NCBI RefSeq assembly: GCF_002796605.1 | Contig: NZ_CP024923.1 | Span: forward strand, 1,984,001 to 2,048,000 | From: Sphingomonas psychrotolerans | GTDB taxonomy: Bacteria; Pseudomonadota; Alphaproteobacteria; Sphingomonadales; Sphingomonadaceae | DNA length: 64,000 bases | Direction of reading: 5' to 3' | Shown: positions 9,001 through 17,484 of the stretch, in pieces | How positions within the stretch are numbered: the stretch's first letter is position 1 | Layout: each line of letters starts with the position of its first letter | The notes under the pieces: generated by a model | What the model was told of the DNA's origin: nothing | Databases searched by the model: none | The model's input: the letters and a program-made list of their open reading frames with translations, nothing else | Translations under genes and position numbers: made by a program

Positions 9001-9535
9001 GGGCATCGAGATCGCCTATCAGCAGACCTACGACTTCCTGCCGGGCTTCCTCTCCGGCCTCGGGCTGCAGGCGAACTACACCTATGTCGACAGCTCGGGC
9101 GTGCCCCAGCCGACGCTCCCGCCGGGCGATCCCAGCGTGGCCGGCGGACTGGTGTCGAACATCGATGTCGGCGGCTTCGGTCTGCAGGGCCTGTCGAAGC
9201 ACAATTTTAACATCACGCCTTTCTACGATTACAAGGGCCTGTCGCTGCGTGCCTCGTACAGCTGGCGCTCGCGCTACATGCTGACCACGCGCGACGTGAT
9301 CACGCCGTTCGATCCGGTGTTCCAGGAGGATTACGGCCAGCTCGACGCTTCGCTATTCTATCAGGTCTCGAAGAATTTGCGGCTCGGCGTGCAGGGCGTG
9401 AACCTCACCAATGCGATCACCAAGACCTCGGTGGCGATCCAGGGTCCGGACGGCGTCGACGACATCCGCGTCATCCCGCGCGGCTGGTTCATGAACGATC
9501 GCCGCATCTCGATGAGCGCGCGCTTCAACTTCTGA
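6089..9535 (+). CDS. TonB-dependent outer-membrane receptor (xylan-type locus)
   Basis: A 1,148-residue receptor with a signal peptide ending around SAWAQ. A proline/alanine-rich spacer is followed by a TonB box (DEIVVQGYR, near residue 66). The plug domain has EDIGALPDRSVVETLQRIPGVSI and the conserved VRGL segment, and a long 22-strand barrel ends in the aromatic terminus ARFNF. This is the sphingomonad/Caulobacter class of large sugar-importing TonB receptors, which move oligosaccharides across the outer membrane with energy from TonB-ExbBD. I chose ATG 6089 over TTG 6086 because it follows the GGAGGAGG Shine-Dalgarno at normal spacing. It is divergent from the halogenase/GH43/GH9 train. 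The operator at 6052-6067 suggests induction by xylan products. The substrate is inferred. Confidence 0.92.
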   Translation: MHKHAIHASENPAKLKSGLLRAGVSAAALCLFGAGSAWAQTEASPTPPPAQDASDAAAQDAPAEDEIVVQGYREALRSAQQIKRTSDSVVDSVTAEDIGALPDRSVVETLQRIPGVSISRFAAGNDPDHFAVEGSQATVRGLTYVRSEFNGREAFSALNGRSLGFQDVASELLGGVDVFKTPTADRIEGGISGIVNLRTRLPFDSKGTYVAGALELNYGDFVDKSAPTLSVLASTRWDTGIGEIGILGSVVYSQLYTRNDRLQVSSFRVRPIYSDGTRTDVVPFTGATQQGSGIFPRGAVMGTQEFERERYGYSAALQWRSNDGSMEAAFQFLRSDARQDWTENTIEIATDNVTSNGDSRARAGTSVSFDDDMLFDKGLITGPTGWRSDQQVAPGTGAALAGRRTPAFGLQSNNQYRQHVDRSVTDDYGFNFKWDVSERFGLSVDYDHVESSGEVLDNGIWSSTFQDVYIDLNGLNVPTVNFVAPQNCVAPNAQGVCTAAPGSTGNDPTYYTGTHQSFLDPYNSFWRSAMDHAEESSGNSDAFRIDAELSFPDTSFLKSVKAGYRYADRDQIARNSTYNWGGLSEIWGNGGPVWLDENIGGVGGDQLGTTSQAANYQPAFFNNFFRGQTSNPSGAGGEGRLYYSGRPASDYASYIAFANAVRNEWLPAGTAPTGGAGGWLSLADRPGTVNGSYYLPGEINPIEEINHAAYVMAKIQQDFSNGWNLNGNLGVRYSTTRRTSSGFVQYATTDPLTSDANCRATIQTIVNPAAGQTPPNPPTVPAGCAFLYTNPAARAAARSFQNGAVVPNDYELTYDYWLPSVNLKLEVGGGLQFRAAFFKGISPPNTTQIRNYFPIALGAQTPIGATLTVVPNTATADPNDGIIQGENVVRIEGAGIRVGSPDLKPVTANNFDLTAEWYFNQVGSLTLSAFYKEVKGVVVFNTERQSFTNNGQTYEAVVSREFNSPETGKVKGIEIAYQQTYDFLPGFLSGLGLQANYTYVDSSGVPQPTLPPGDPSVAGGLVSNIDVGGFGLQGLSKHNFNITPFYDYKGLSLRASYSWRSRYMLTTRDVITPFDPVFQEDYGQLDASLFYQVSKNLRLGVQGVNLTNAITKTSVAIQGPDGVDDIRVIPRGWFMNDRRISMSARFNF

Positions 9536-9553
9536 TCGGCGTACACCCTGCCT

Positions 9554-9587
9554 GGCGCCGCCGGTTCTGCCGGTGGCGCCTTTTTTT
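9554..9587 (+). terminator. Rho-independent terminator of the TonB receptor
   Basis: An 11-bp stem (GGCGCCGCCGG / CCGGTGGCGCC, one G-T pair) with a five-base loop is followed by seven T at 9581-9587. It starts 18 bp after the receptor stop. Confidence 0.9.
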
Positions 9588-9958
9588 CGACCGCTGTCCT
9601 TCGTCGCGTCCCGGCGCCGCGCACCGTCCTGTCAGGTGCTGGACCCGGGCCTTAAGTCGCCGGATCAGGCCGCAGGCCAGGGGAACCCCGTTCTTTCAGC
9701 GGCAGCGGCGTACCGCGCGCGACCCCGGCGAAAGAACCACCGCGCCACGTCAGCTCTGGCGCATTTGTGAGTTCCGACCTGGAAAACGCCTGTTTCCCGA
9801 TGGTTGATCTTTCGTTGACGTAAATTTCCATAAAATCATCTTGCAATGTTGGAAATGGTGAACGAGACCATTGTCACGGAAGCAAGCAGAATCAACTTAT
9901 AACCAGCTGTAAACTGGCGATAATGCTGCGGAAGCAATCCGCGTCAAAGGGGGTGTTC
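9588..9958. other. Gene-free stretch before the RHS island
   Basis: I see no convincing gene in these 371 bases. The last ~130 bases are distinctly more AT-rich than the surroundings (for example AAATTTCCATAAAATC near 9822), fitting a promoter region for the RHS island or a junction of acquired DNA. An AAAGGGGG Shine-Dalgarno (about 9946-9953) precedes the next gene. Confidence 0.5.
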
Positions 9959-10180
9959 ATGCGTATTTCTGTCGTTGTGCTTGGCAGCGTAGCATTATTC
10001 TCCGCGACAATAGCCGCGGCCTCCGAGACCGTGACCTACACCTATGACGCCAAGGGGCGCCTGGTGAAAGTCGAGCGCTCGGGTACGGTGAACAACGGCG
10101 TCAAAGCCGAATACACGCACGACAAGGCGGACAATCGCAGGAACGTCAAGGTGACGGGCTCACCCAACCCCGCTCCCTGA
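9959..10180 (+). CDS. Mini YD/RHS-repeat protein, exported
   Basis: A 73-residue protein with a Sec signal peptide (MRISVVVLGSVALFSATIAAAS) and then essentially one YD repeat: TVTYTYDAKGRLVKVERSG followed by AEYTHDKADNRRNVKVTG. It ends in a short Pro-rich tail. The start at 9959 is set by the AAAGGGGG run just upstream. It lies 55 bp before the full-length RHS gene on the same strand, so co-expression is likely. A stand-alone repeat unit could be a remnant of a displaced RHS gene, a structural partner, or a recombination donor for the large gene. The sequence alone does not decide between these. Confidence 0.75.
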   Translation: MRISVVVLGSVALFSATIAAASETVTYTYDAKGRLVKVERSGTVNNGVKAEYTHDKADNRRNVKVTGSPNPAP

Positions 10181-10235
10181 ACCCCTTACATAGCCTCCCT
10201 TCCAGTCAAGCCATTCCAGATCCGGAGACCGGACA

Positions 10236-13200
10236 ATGATGATTCACGCCCGGGCCTTGCGCTCCGGTGGCGGCAAGGCCGTCGCCCTGCGTCGCGCGCT
10301 TTCGTGCCGCGCCCTGCTCAGCCTGACCACGGTTCTTTGCTCGGGCATGGCAAGCCCGGTGCTCGCACAGGCTGTGGAGCCGCCGCCCGCGCGACAGTCG
10401 ATCGACGGCAACGGCGTCGACCTGTTCTCCGGCGCCTTCAACGTTGAATCATACAAGCTGACGATGGGCGCCGGGGACCAGGCGGCGACCTATTATCAAT
10501 ATTTCCGTTCGGGATATGGCTGGGGCAGCAACACCGCCAGCCACCTCTACCGCAACGTCAGCGCCAGCAAGGCCGAGGTTACGTGGCAAGGCCGCACATT
10601 CACGTTTTCAGGCACATCGACCTATACGTCGGTTGATGGCGACGGTGCCAAGCTGGTGGCAAGCGGCGGTCTTTATATTTTCACCACTCGCGACGGCACG
10701 GTCGTCCGTTTCGATCCGGCGTTGGGCACGAACAGCCGGGTCTATGTCAACGGCGGCCAGGCCATCGATGCGACCTACGCAAACGGCTACAAGATAACCT
10801 TCAATTACGAAGAAAAGCATTACATCAAGAGAGTGGTCGTCGCGGGCGAAGTTGACTTCATAGAAGTGCCCGTTTTTCGCCTGCTGAATATAACATCCTC
10901 ATCCGGCTATAAGACGCAATTCTCGTATGCAGTCGGCAGCCCCGGTCAGAATGGCGCCGCCTTTGGCAGTTTCTATCAAGTCATCGGCGTGACGCAGACC
11001 AACACGTTGAGCAGTTCGTCGGCGAACCAATCGATGAGCAGGACGAATAATCTCGACAGTTTCTCAAACGGCACCATCACGATCACCGACCCGGCGGCGC
11101 GCGTGATGACCTATCGGGTAACGGCGGGATCGGTAGCCGGCATCACGCGTCCAGGAAGTTCGAGCGAGGACGTTACGGTGGCGTATGACGGCTCGAGCCG
11201 CGTATCGAGCGTGACCACCGCGGCGGGCGCGGTGACCTATGGCTATGCGGACAATGCCGGGTACCGGACGACGACGGTAACCGATCCTCTGACGCATTCG
11301 ACTGTCTACGTGTTCGAGATCGCATCGCAGCGGATGAAGTCGATGACCGACGCGACGGGAAAGACGACGAGCTGGCTGCACGATGCCTATGGCCGGCGGA
11401 CGCAGGAAACGGCGCCGGAGGGCGATTACGCGCAATATGCCTATGACGGTAACGGCAATGTGACCCAGACGACGCGGGTCGCCAAGGCCGTGGCAGGCCT
11501 GCCCAACATCGTGACGACCGCCAGTTATCCGTGCGCGAGCACGGCGACGTGCGACAAGCCGCAATGGACCAGGGATGCCAAGGGCAACCAGACCGATTAT
11601 ACGTATAATTCGTCTACGGGAATGATAAGCACAATTGTCGCGCCGGCGGACGCCAACGGCGTCCGCGCGACGACGAGCTTCAGCTACACGACCGTCAACG
11701 GCATGCAGATGCCGAGCGGAACGTCGATCTGTGTCACTGCGGCGTCCTGCGCGAACAGCGTCAACGAAGTCAGGACGAGCATCGGCTACAATGCCAATGG
11801 CTTGCCGACCACCATGACGCGGCAGGCCGGCGACGGCTCGCTGGTGGCGACGACGACGGCTGCCTATGACGATATCGGCAATGTGCTGACCGTCGACGGA
11901 CCGCTTGCGGGTTCGGCCGACACCGTGCGCTATCGCTACAATGCCAATCGCGAGCCGGTGGGGGTCGTCAGCCCGGATCCGGATGGCGGCGGTGCGCTCA
12001 AGCCGCGCGCGCAGCGGCTGACGCGCGACGCGAAAGGAAGGGTGACCTCGGTCGAGCTGGGCAATGTCAACAGCCAGTCCGACGCGGATTGGCCGGGGTT
12101 CGTGGCGCTGCAACAGGCGACCACCGACTATGACGGCGCCGACCGCCAGGTGAAGACGACAATATCGGCGGGCGGCACGACGTCCGGCGTGACGCAGTAC
12201 AGCTACGACGCGGCGGGCAGGCTCGATTGCACCGCGGTTCGGATGAACAGCGTAACTTGGGGCGCGTTGCCCGGCGCGTGCAGCCTCGCCACGACCGGAG
12301 CCGCCGGACCGGACCGGATCGTGCGGGTGCAATATGACAATGCCGGCCGGCAGACCAAGGTGACCTCGGCATACGGTTCCGCGGAGCAGTCCGACGACGC
12401 GACGACGAGCTGGACCTCCAACGGCCAGGTCGAGACGGCGACCGACGCCGAGGGGAACAAGACCAGCTACGAATATGACGGGTTCGACCGGCTGAAGTTC
12501 ACGCGTTATCCGGTGACGACGGTCGCCGCTGGCACGAGTTCTACCACCGATTACGAGGAGCTCGGCTACGACGCGGCGAGCAACGTCACCAGCCGGCGCC
12601 TGCGTGACGGGCAGACGATCACCTACGGCTATGATAATCTCAATCGGGTGACCAGCAAGATCACGCCGGGTGCTGCCAATCAGGATTGGGACGTAACCTA
12701 CCAGTATGATCTGTTGGGCCGGCCTACGCGGGCGGTTGCTGACGGTTGGCTCACGAACGCCTTCACCTATGATGCACTCGGACGCCTGGTGACCGAGCAG
12801 AATTACGAAGAAACTACCTATCACCGTTATGACTTGGCGAGCCGGGAAACGCGACTGACGTGGGGCGACGGTTTCTACGTCGACTATGACCATGCAGTCA
12901 CCGGCGAGGTCACAGCGATCCGCGAGAATGGCGCGACCTCGGGCGTCGGCGTGCTCGCGACCTACGGCTATGACAATCTCGGTCGCCGGACGAACATCAC
13001 GCGCGGCAATGGGACGACCACAGGCTACGGCTATGATGCCGTTTCGCGGCTCGCCTCGCTGACCCACGATCTGGGGGGCAGCGCCTATGATTTCACGAAC
13101 AGCTTCAACGGTTATAATCCAGCGGGTCAGATCGCCAGCGCGACCCGCTCGAACGATGTCTATGCCTGGGGCGGTCACTACAATGTGGATCGTCCGTATA

Positions 13201-14450
13201 CCGTCAATGGCCTGAACCAGATGACGTCCGCAGGCGCGACCAGCCTCGGCTATGATGGACGCGGAAACCTCAACGCGTCCGGCGGTCTGGGATATGGCTA
13301 CACCACCGAAAATCGCATGGCCTCGACAACCGGGGGGCTTTTGATAGCCTACGAACCTGCGGGCGGCCAGTTGCTGGAGATTTACGCGGGTGCCACGTCC
13401 GACATCCGGTTCGGCTGGTCGGGCTCGCGATTGGTGTCCGAGCGGAATGTGGCTGGCGGGGTAAGTACGAGTATCCGCCGCTACGTACCCGGCCCAGGCG
13501 TCGACGAGACGGTCGTCTGGTACGAAGGCTCGGGCACCAACGACCGTCGCTGGTTGCACGCCGACGAGCGCGGCTCGGTAGTCGCGGTGAGTGACGGCTC
13601 GGGCAACGTGATCGGCGTCAATCGCTACGACGAATATGGCATTCCCGCTTCAACTAATATCGGCCGCTTCCAGTACACCGGACAGGCTTGGTTGCCCGAA
13701 CTCGGCATGTATTATTACAAGGCCCGTATCTACTCGCCCACCTTGGGTCGCTTCATGCAAACCGATCCGATTGGATACGGCGATGGGATGAACTGGTATA
13801 ATTACGTTGGCAGCGACCCCGTTAACAAAATCGACCCGAGCGGCCTCGATGAATTCTGTTTTAACGGTTCCTATAGCGGCTATAATTCTACTACGAACGA
13901 GTTCTACGTGGGACAATATAGACAGTGTGTCTTAGTGCCTGGCCCATTTCGCGGAGATGTTCCAGCTCGTAGTGGCGGCGGCGGCGGAAGTAGTAGCCGA
14001 GGTCAAATGCCGAAAACAACACAGGAAAGATGCAAACCTAGTAAGGAGACTACTGCCAGCAAGATTGCCGCCGGAGCCGAAACGACCGGCCTTGTAGCTG
14101 ATGGAGTGGCAGTTGCCGCAGGCGTTGTCGGCCTTGCCACTGCGCCTACAGGAGTGGGACCAGTAGCCGCTGGCGTTACTGCTCTTGCGGCGAGAACCGT
14201 ATCTGCCGGGTCGAACTTGGTGGCCTTGGGTGCGAATGCGTGGGACGGCAACTGGAGTGCAGCGGGGGGCAATGCAGTAGGTATCTTTGCGGGTTCCGCG
14301 GCCCAACGAGCTACCAAAGTTGGGCTCAACAATATATTCGCGCGCCAGCATTTTGGTGCGAATTTAGGCCAAGAAAGAGCAGGTCACACTTTGACCGACA
14401 TGACTGGTAGCGCTTTCCAGAACAGCGCCCCCAAGCTGGTGTGCCCATGA
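10236..14450 (+). CDS. RHS/YD-repeat exported protein with variable C-terminal tip (polymorphic toxin candidate)
   Basis: A 1,404-residue protein. An N-terminal signal peptide (hydrophobic LLSLTTVLCSGMASPVLAQ) precedes a long array of YD repeats (YDGNGNVTQT, YDAAGRLDC, YDNLNRVTS and many more). The RHS-associated core follows (FQYTGQAWLPELGMYYYKARIYSP, LGRFMQTDPIGYGDG...YNYVGSDPVNKIDPSGL), ending near residue 1204. In this family the core forms a shell around a C-terminal toxin released after the DPxGL motif. Residues 1205-1404 are therefore the candidate effector: a Ser/Gly-rich linker, a long Ala/Gly/Val-rich hydrophobic stretch (about 1280-1365) and a short polar tail. I recognise no nuclease or deaminase motif, and the hydrophobic tip suggests membrane action. 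The signal peptide argues for Sec export rather than type VI loading. The ATG at 10236 and the one at 10239 are equally possible. The tip DNA is less GC-rich than the core. Confidence 0.9.
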   Translation: MMIHARALRSGGGKAVALRRALSCRALLSLTTVLCSGMASPVLAQAVEPPPARQSIDGNGVDLFSGAFNVESYKLTMGAGDQAATYYQYFRSGYGWGSNTASHLYRNVSASKAEVTWQGRTFTFSGTSTYTSVDGDGAKLVASGGLYIFTTRDGTVVRFDPALGTNSRVYVNGGQAIDATYANGYKITFNYEEKHYIKRVVVAGEVDFIEVPVFRLLNITSSSGYKTQFSYAVGSPGQNGAAFGSFYQVIGVTQTNTLSSSSANQSMSRTNNLDSFSNGTITITDPAARVMTYRVTAGSVAGITRPGSSSEDVTVAYDGSSRVSSVTTAAGAVTYGYADNAGYRTTTVTDPLTHSTVYVFEIASQRMKSMTDATGKTTSWLHDAYGRRTQETAPEGDYAQYAYDGNGNVTQTTRVAKAVAGLPNIVTTASYPCASTATCDKPQWTRDAKGNQTDYTYNSSTGMISTIVAPADANGVRATTSFSYTTVNGMQMPSGTSICVTAASCANSVNEVRTSIGYNANGLPTTMTRQAGDGSLVATTTAAYDDIGNVLTVDGPLAGSADTVRYRYNANREPVGVVSPDPDGGGALKPRAQRLTRDAKGRVTSVELGNVNSQSDADWPGFVALQQATTDYDGADRQVKTTISAGGTTSGVTQYSYDAAGRLDCTAVRMNSVTWGALPGACSLATTGAAGPDRIVRVQYDNAGRQTKVTSAYGSAEQSDDATTSWTSNGQVETATDAEGNKTSYEYDGFDRLKFTRYPVTTVAAGTSSTTDYEELGYDAASNVTSRRLRDGQTITYGYDNLNRVTSKITPGAANQDWDVTYQYDLLGRPTRAVADGWLTNAFTYDALGRLVTEQNYEETTYHRYDLASRETRLTWGDGFYVDYDHAVTGEVTAIRENGATSGVGVLATYGYDNLGRRTNITRGNGTTTGYGYDAVSRLASLTHDLGGSAYDFTNSFNGYNPAGQIASATRSNDVYAWGGHYNVDRPYTVNGLNQMTSAGATSLGYDGRGNLNASGGLGYGYTTENRMASTTGGLLIAYEPAGGQLLEIYAGATSDIRFGWSGSRLVSERNVAGGVSTSIRRYVPGPGVDETVVWYEGSGTNDRRWLHADERGSVVAVSDGSGNVIGVNRYDEYGIPASTNIGRFQYTGQAWLPELGMYYYKARIYSPTLGRFMQTDPIGYGDGMNWYNYVGSDPVNKIDPSGLDEFCFNGSYSGYNSTTNEFYVGQYRQCVLVPGPFRGDVPARSGGGGGSSSRGQMPKTTQERCKPSKETTASKIAAGAETTGLVADGVAVAAGVVGLATAPTGVGPVAAGVTALAARTVSAGSNLVALGANAWDGNWSAAGGNAVGIFAGSAAQRATKVGLNNIFARQHFGANLGQERAGHTLTDMTGSAFQNSAPKLVCP

Positions 14451-14746
14451 TTGATTTTAATATATTGTCAATCCTACTCGCTTGCCTAGCAGGTATTGGC
14501 TTAGATTGGGCATTTTTCGAGAGAATATCAAATTTGATGCCGAATGCATTCTCAGGAATTCCGGAGATACATTACAGAAATCACTCAAAATTTAGACTTA
14601 TACTTACCGTCATTGGATCTATCATTAGTATTGCTGGACTTTCCGAGCAACACAGAAGCATATGGCTTCTCTTCATTGGGGTGAGTTTATTTGTATTTTC
14701 GCAAATATTAGCCTATGCATCGGTATATCGCAGCAGGATTAAATGA
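14447..14746 (+). CDS. Three-helix membrane protein, candidate immunity protein for the RHS tip
   Basis: A 99-residue protein whose ATG overlaps the RHS stop as ATGA (14447-14450), so translation is probably coupled. It has three hydrophobic segments: ILSILLACLAGIGLDWAF, LILTVIGSIISIAGL and IWLLFIGVSLFVFSQILAY, with a short polar loop containing EIHYRNHSKFR. I recognise no family. The DNA is strikingly AT-rich (by eye near 40% GC or less, against well over 60% around it), which is usual for recently acquired toxin-immunity modules. Position right after a polymorphic RHS tip is the standard place for an immunity gene. An integral-membrane immunity protein fits a toxin that attacks the inner membrane. 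Function is inferred from context only. Confidence 0.75.
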   Translation: MIDFNILSILLACLAGIGLDWAFFERISNLMPNAFSGIPEIHYRNHSKFRLILTVIGSIISIAGLSEQHRSIWLLFIGVSLFVFSQILAYASVYRSRIK

Positions 14747-14782
14747 TGTGCCGCTATCCCTATACCTGTTGCGGCTTCTGAT

Positions 14783-15038
14783 TCATTCCGCAACCGGGTG
14801 AGGACGCCTGATCGCCGCTGCGTCCGTGCCGATGAAAATGAGACTGAACAAGGTCAGCCCGCTCGCATTCCAGCCGGTCATGTTGAGACTTGCCTATCTC
14901 AAAACACCTTGGCGGATTGGCAGGTCCGCGCGGCCGACGATCGTACCGCCTCGCATTTCGCTGCGGCGAGGCTTTCCAGTTCGACGAGCTCTCGATCGCG
15001 GGCCGAGTTACGTTCACATTGAAAAAATAGCGAGACAT
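14783..15038 (-). pseudogene. DUF6894-like small protein, frameshifted remnant
   Basis: The minus strand opens at 15038 with MSRYFFNVN, the typical start of DUF6894 proteins. In another frame it continues DRELVELESLAAAKCEAVR, the middle motif of that family, then hits a stop. A third frame near 14800-14860 gives GLTLFSLIF, like the family C-terminus. The pieces are in the right order but need at least two frameshifts, so this is a decayed gene. It lies in the 488-bp gap between the immunity candidate and GH67. I see nothing else convincing in that gap (14747-15234). Confidence 0.6.
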
Positions 15039-15234
15039 GTCGCGACTCCACCATAGGCGGGAGCGCAATGGTCTCTCAGTCGCCGAAAGCCGGAACAATG
15101 GTGGCGATGAAGTGAAAAATACATCCTTCCGTTAGATAGCCAGATCAAGACGGGGTCCTCTGCCGTACGAGATCTACCGGCAGGCGCCCCGAAGGCGTCT
15201 CCCCGCTCAGCGCGTGTCCCCGCCCCCGCCTCGA

Positions 15235-17379
15235 TCACTTGCCGTTGCCCGGGGCGTAGGGCGTCCGGATCGCCTTGTACCAGTCGAGATCGTGCGCCGG
15301 CGCGGCATGTCCGGCGGGAAGCGGGCGCTTCGACACCGACTGGAAATAGGCGATCGAGGCATCGCGCCACCACCCCGCCTCGTCGCGCTGGATCGCGAGG
15401 AAGTCGCGCACCTCTTCCCAGCGCCGCGCGTCCACCTTGCCCGCGAGCGGCTTCCACGCGGCCTGCATCGCCTCGACTGCCGCGACTCCGCGATCGTAGC
15501 GGACGATCAGTTCGTCCCACAGCGTCCACCCCGAACGGGTGCGATAGTCCCATGGTACATGGTGGAACCACAGCAGGAACTGCTCGGGCACTCGCTTGCG
15601 GTCGCCGAACCGCGCCGCGACTTCGGGCGCATATTGCCCGACGGCGTTGGTGCCCGTCGCGGTCCTGTCGAAGCCGATCCCGCGCGCATCGGCCTTGTGG
15701 TAATAGACCGGGTTCCATTCGGGCCGCGCGAGATCGGCGATCCACGGCCCCGGCCCATAATGGTGCCCCGTCGCCATCAGATGGCCGAGCCCGAGCGGCG
15801 TCATGTAATCGACCACCGCCTCGCGCGACTCCATCATCATGCGCACGATCGGCCCGGTCACGGCGGGATCGTTGCCCCAGGTCATCGCCGCCCAGTCGCG
15901 GGCGATCGGCTCGGCCTTCGCTTGCGGATCCCAGGCGAAGCGGCCGAACGCATACCAGTTCGCCTGATCGAATTGCGACCCCGACCAGTTCACGTCGCTG
16001 CCGATATTGGCGACGCCGGCCATCCCCGTCGCCGCGCCGCTTTCGAGCACCTTGGCGACAGTGCTGCCCTTGCCCGGGCGGAAGGTGTCGGCCTGCAGCG
16101 CCTCCTCCCACAGCGGGCCCAGATAGGCGAGATGGGTGGCGAAGCCGAGATATTCCTTGGTGATCTGCACTTCCATCATCAGCGGCGTCTTTGGCATCGC
16201 GCCGAACAGCGGATGGAAGGGCTCGCGCGGCTGGAAGTCGATCGCGCCGTTCTTGACCTGGACCAGCACATTGTCGCGGAACTTGCCGTCCAAGGGCTGG
16301 AACTCGGTATATGCCTGCTTGTGGCGGTCGTCCGGATTCTCGGCGGCATAGACGAACGCCCGCCACATCAGCACGCCCTTGTGCGGCGCCAGCGCGTCGG
16401 CGAGCATGTTGGCGCCCTCGGCATGCGTCCGCTTGTAATCGGACGGCCCGGGCTGCCCCTCCGAATTGGCCTTGACGAGGAACCCGCCGAAATCGGGGAT
16501 CGCCCGATATATCTCGTCGACCTTGTCCTTCCACCAGCGCGCCACCTGCGGATCGAGCGGATCGGCGGTCTTGAGCCCGCCCAGTTCGATCGGCGCCGAG
16601 AAGCGCGCGGTCAGATAAACCTTGATCCCGTACGGGCGAAACACCTCCGCCAGCGCCTTGACCCTGGCCAGCCATTCGGGCCGCAGCACATCGGCATTGG
16701 CGTTGACGTTGGTCAGGACGGTGCCGTTGATTCCGATCGAGGCGTTGGCCCGCGCATAATCGGTGTAGCGCGAATCCTTGTGCCCCGGCAGCTTCTGCCA
16801 GTCCCAGATCGACTGGCCGGCATAGCCGCGCTCGACATACCGATCGAGATTGTCCCAATGATTGAGCACCCGCACCGCGAGCCTCGGCGCGTCGCTGATG
16901 TCGAGATCGTCGAGCGATTGCCGCGTCTGGATCAGCTTGAGGAAGCGGAACACCCCGTAGAGCACCCCGATTTCCGCATTGCCGGCGATCACCGTCACCC
17001 GCTTGCCGCCGATCGCCGCGCTGCGGATCAGATAGCCCTCGCGCCCGAGCTTCGCGAGCGGCAGCCCGAGCGGCGCGATCAGCGGCGACTGGGCCGTCCC
17101 GAGCACCACCGCACCGTCGCCGATCACTGTCTCGCGCCGCACTGGATCGTAGCCGAGCATCCCCGCCACGCCGCGCCGCAGCTCGCCGGCAGCGACCAGC
17201 ATCGTCGTCCCGCCCGCCGCAGTGACCTGCGTCACTAGCGCGGCATAGCGGTCCCGCCACTGCGCCTCGACCGGCTGATAGCGCAACCACAAGTCATAAC
17301 CGGTCTCGGCGCGCACGCTCGCCGGCAGCGCCGCACCCAGCAGAAGCAGAACAAAAGCAAGGAGCTGCCGCATTTTCAT
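15235..17379 (-). CDS. aguA: GH67 alpha-glucuronidase, exported
   Basis: A 714-residue protein with a signal peptide (MRQLLAFVLLLLGAALPASVRAE). It carries the GH67 signature NHWDNLDRYVERGYAGQSIWDW and further conserved blocks (ASIGINGTVLTNVNAN, GFLVKANSEGQPGPSDY, MMEVQITKEYLG). Length matches full GH67 enzymes. It removes (4-O-methyl-)glucuronic acid from the non-reducing end of xylo-oligosaccharides, complementing the divergent GH10 xylanase. Two ATGs, at 17379 and 17373, both follow GAGAGG. The first is listed, but the second has the better spacing. The shared 105-bp promoter region contains a LacI-type operator (17435-17448), so both genes are probably induced together by xylan products. 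Confidence 0.95.
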   Translation of the reverse strand: MKMRQLLAFVLLLLGAALPASVRAETGYDLWLRYQPVEAQWRDRYAALVTQVTAAGGTTMLVAAGELRRGVAGMLGYDPVRRETVIGDGAVVLGTAQSPLIAPLGLPLAKLGREGYLIRSAAIGGKRVTVIAGNAEIGVLYGVFRFLKLIQTRQSLDDLDISDAPRLAVRVLNHWDNLDRYVERGYAGQSIWDWQKLPGHKDSRYTDYARANASIGINGTVLTNVNANADVLRPEWLARVKALAEVFRPYGIKVYLTARFSAPIELGGLKTADPLDPQVARWWKDKVDEIYRAIPDFGGFLVKANSEGQPGPSDYKRTHAEGANMLADALAPHKGVLMWRAFVYAAENPDDRHKQAYTEFQPLDGKFRDNVLVQVKNGAIDFQPREPFHPLFGAMPKTPLMMEVQITKEYLGFATHLAYLGPLWEEALQADTFRPGKGSTVAKVLESGAATGMAGVANIGSDVNWSGSQFDQANWYAFGRFAWDPQAKAEPIARDWAAMTWGNDPAVTGPIVRMMMESREAVVDYMTPLGLGHLMATGHHYGPGPWIADLARPEWNPVYYHKADARGIGFDRTATGTNAVGQYAPEVAARFGDRKRVPEQFLLWFHHVPWDYRTRSGWTLWDELIVRYDRGVAAVEAMQAAWKPLAGKVDARRWEEVRDFLAIQRDEAGWWRDASIAYFQSVSKRPLPAGHAAPAHDLDWYKAIRTPYAPGNGK

Positions 17380-17434
17380 CCTCTCATCGCCCCGGTCTCC
17401 CGCCGCGCGTTGACTGTCCGTAGCAGCTTGCCCA

Positions 17435-17448
17435 TGGTAGCGCTATCA
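17435..17448. promoter_or_regulatory. LacI-type operator between GH67 and GH10
   Basis: TGGTAGCGCTATCA differs at one base from the perfect palindrome at 6053-6066. It lies between the divergent starts at 17379 and 17485 and can control both. It links the xylanase/glucuronidase pair to the 6 kb TonB receptor locus. Confidence 0.72.
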
Positions 17449-17484
17449 GAAGACGCGCCACAACCGCGCGCAAGGAGAGAGACG

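Noticed and set aside
9652..9846. Short minus-strand frame between receptor and RHS
   Set aside because: It has no RBS, no family motif, and ends in the common low-complexity translation of non-coding GC-rich DNA.
11064..13559. 831-codon minus-strand frame within the RHS gene
   Set aside because: It is a mirror of the YD-repeat gene in the reverse frame; no motif, start signal or family similarity was found, and the plus-strand gene is certain.
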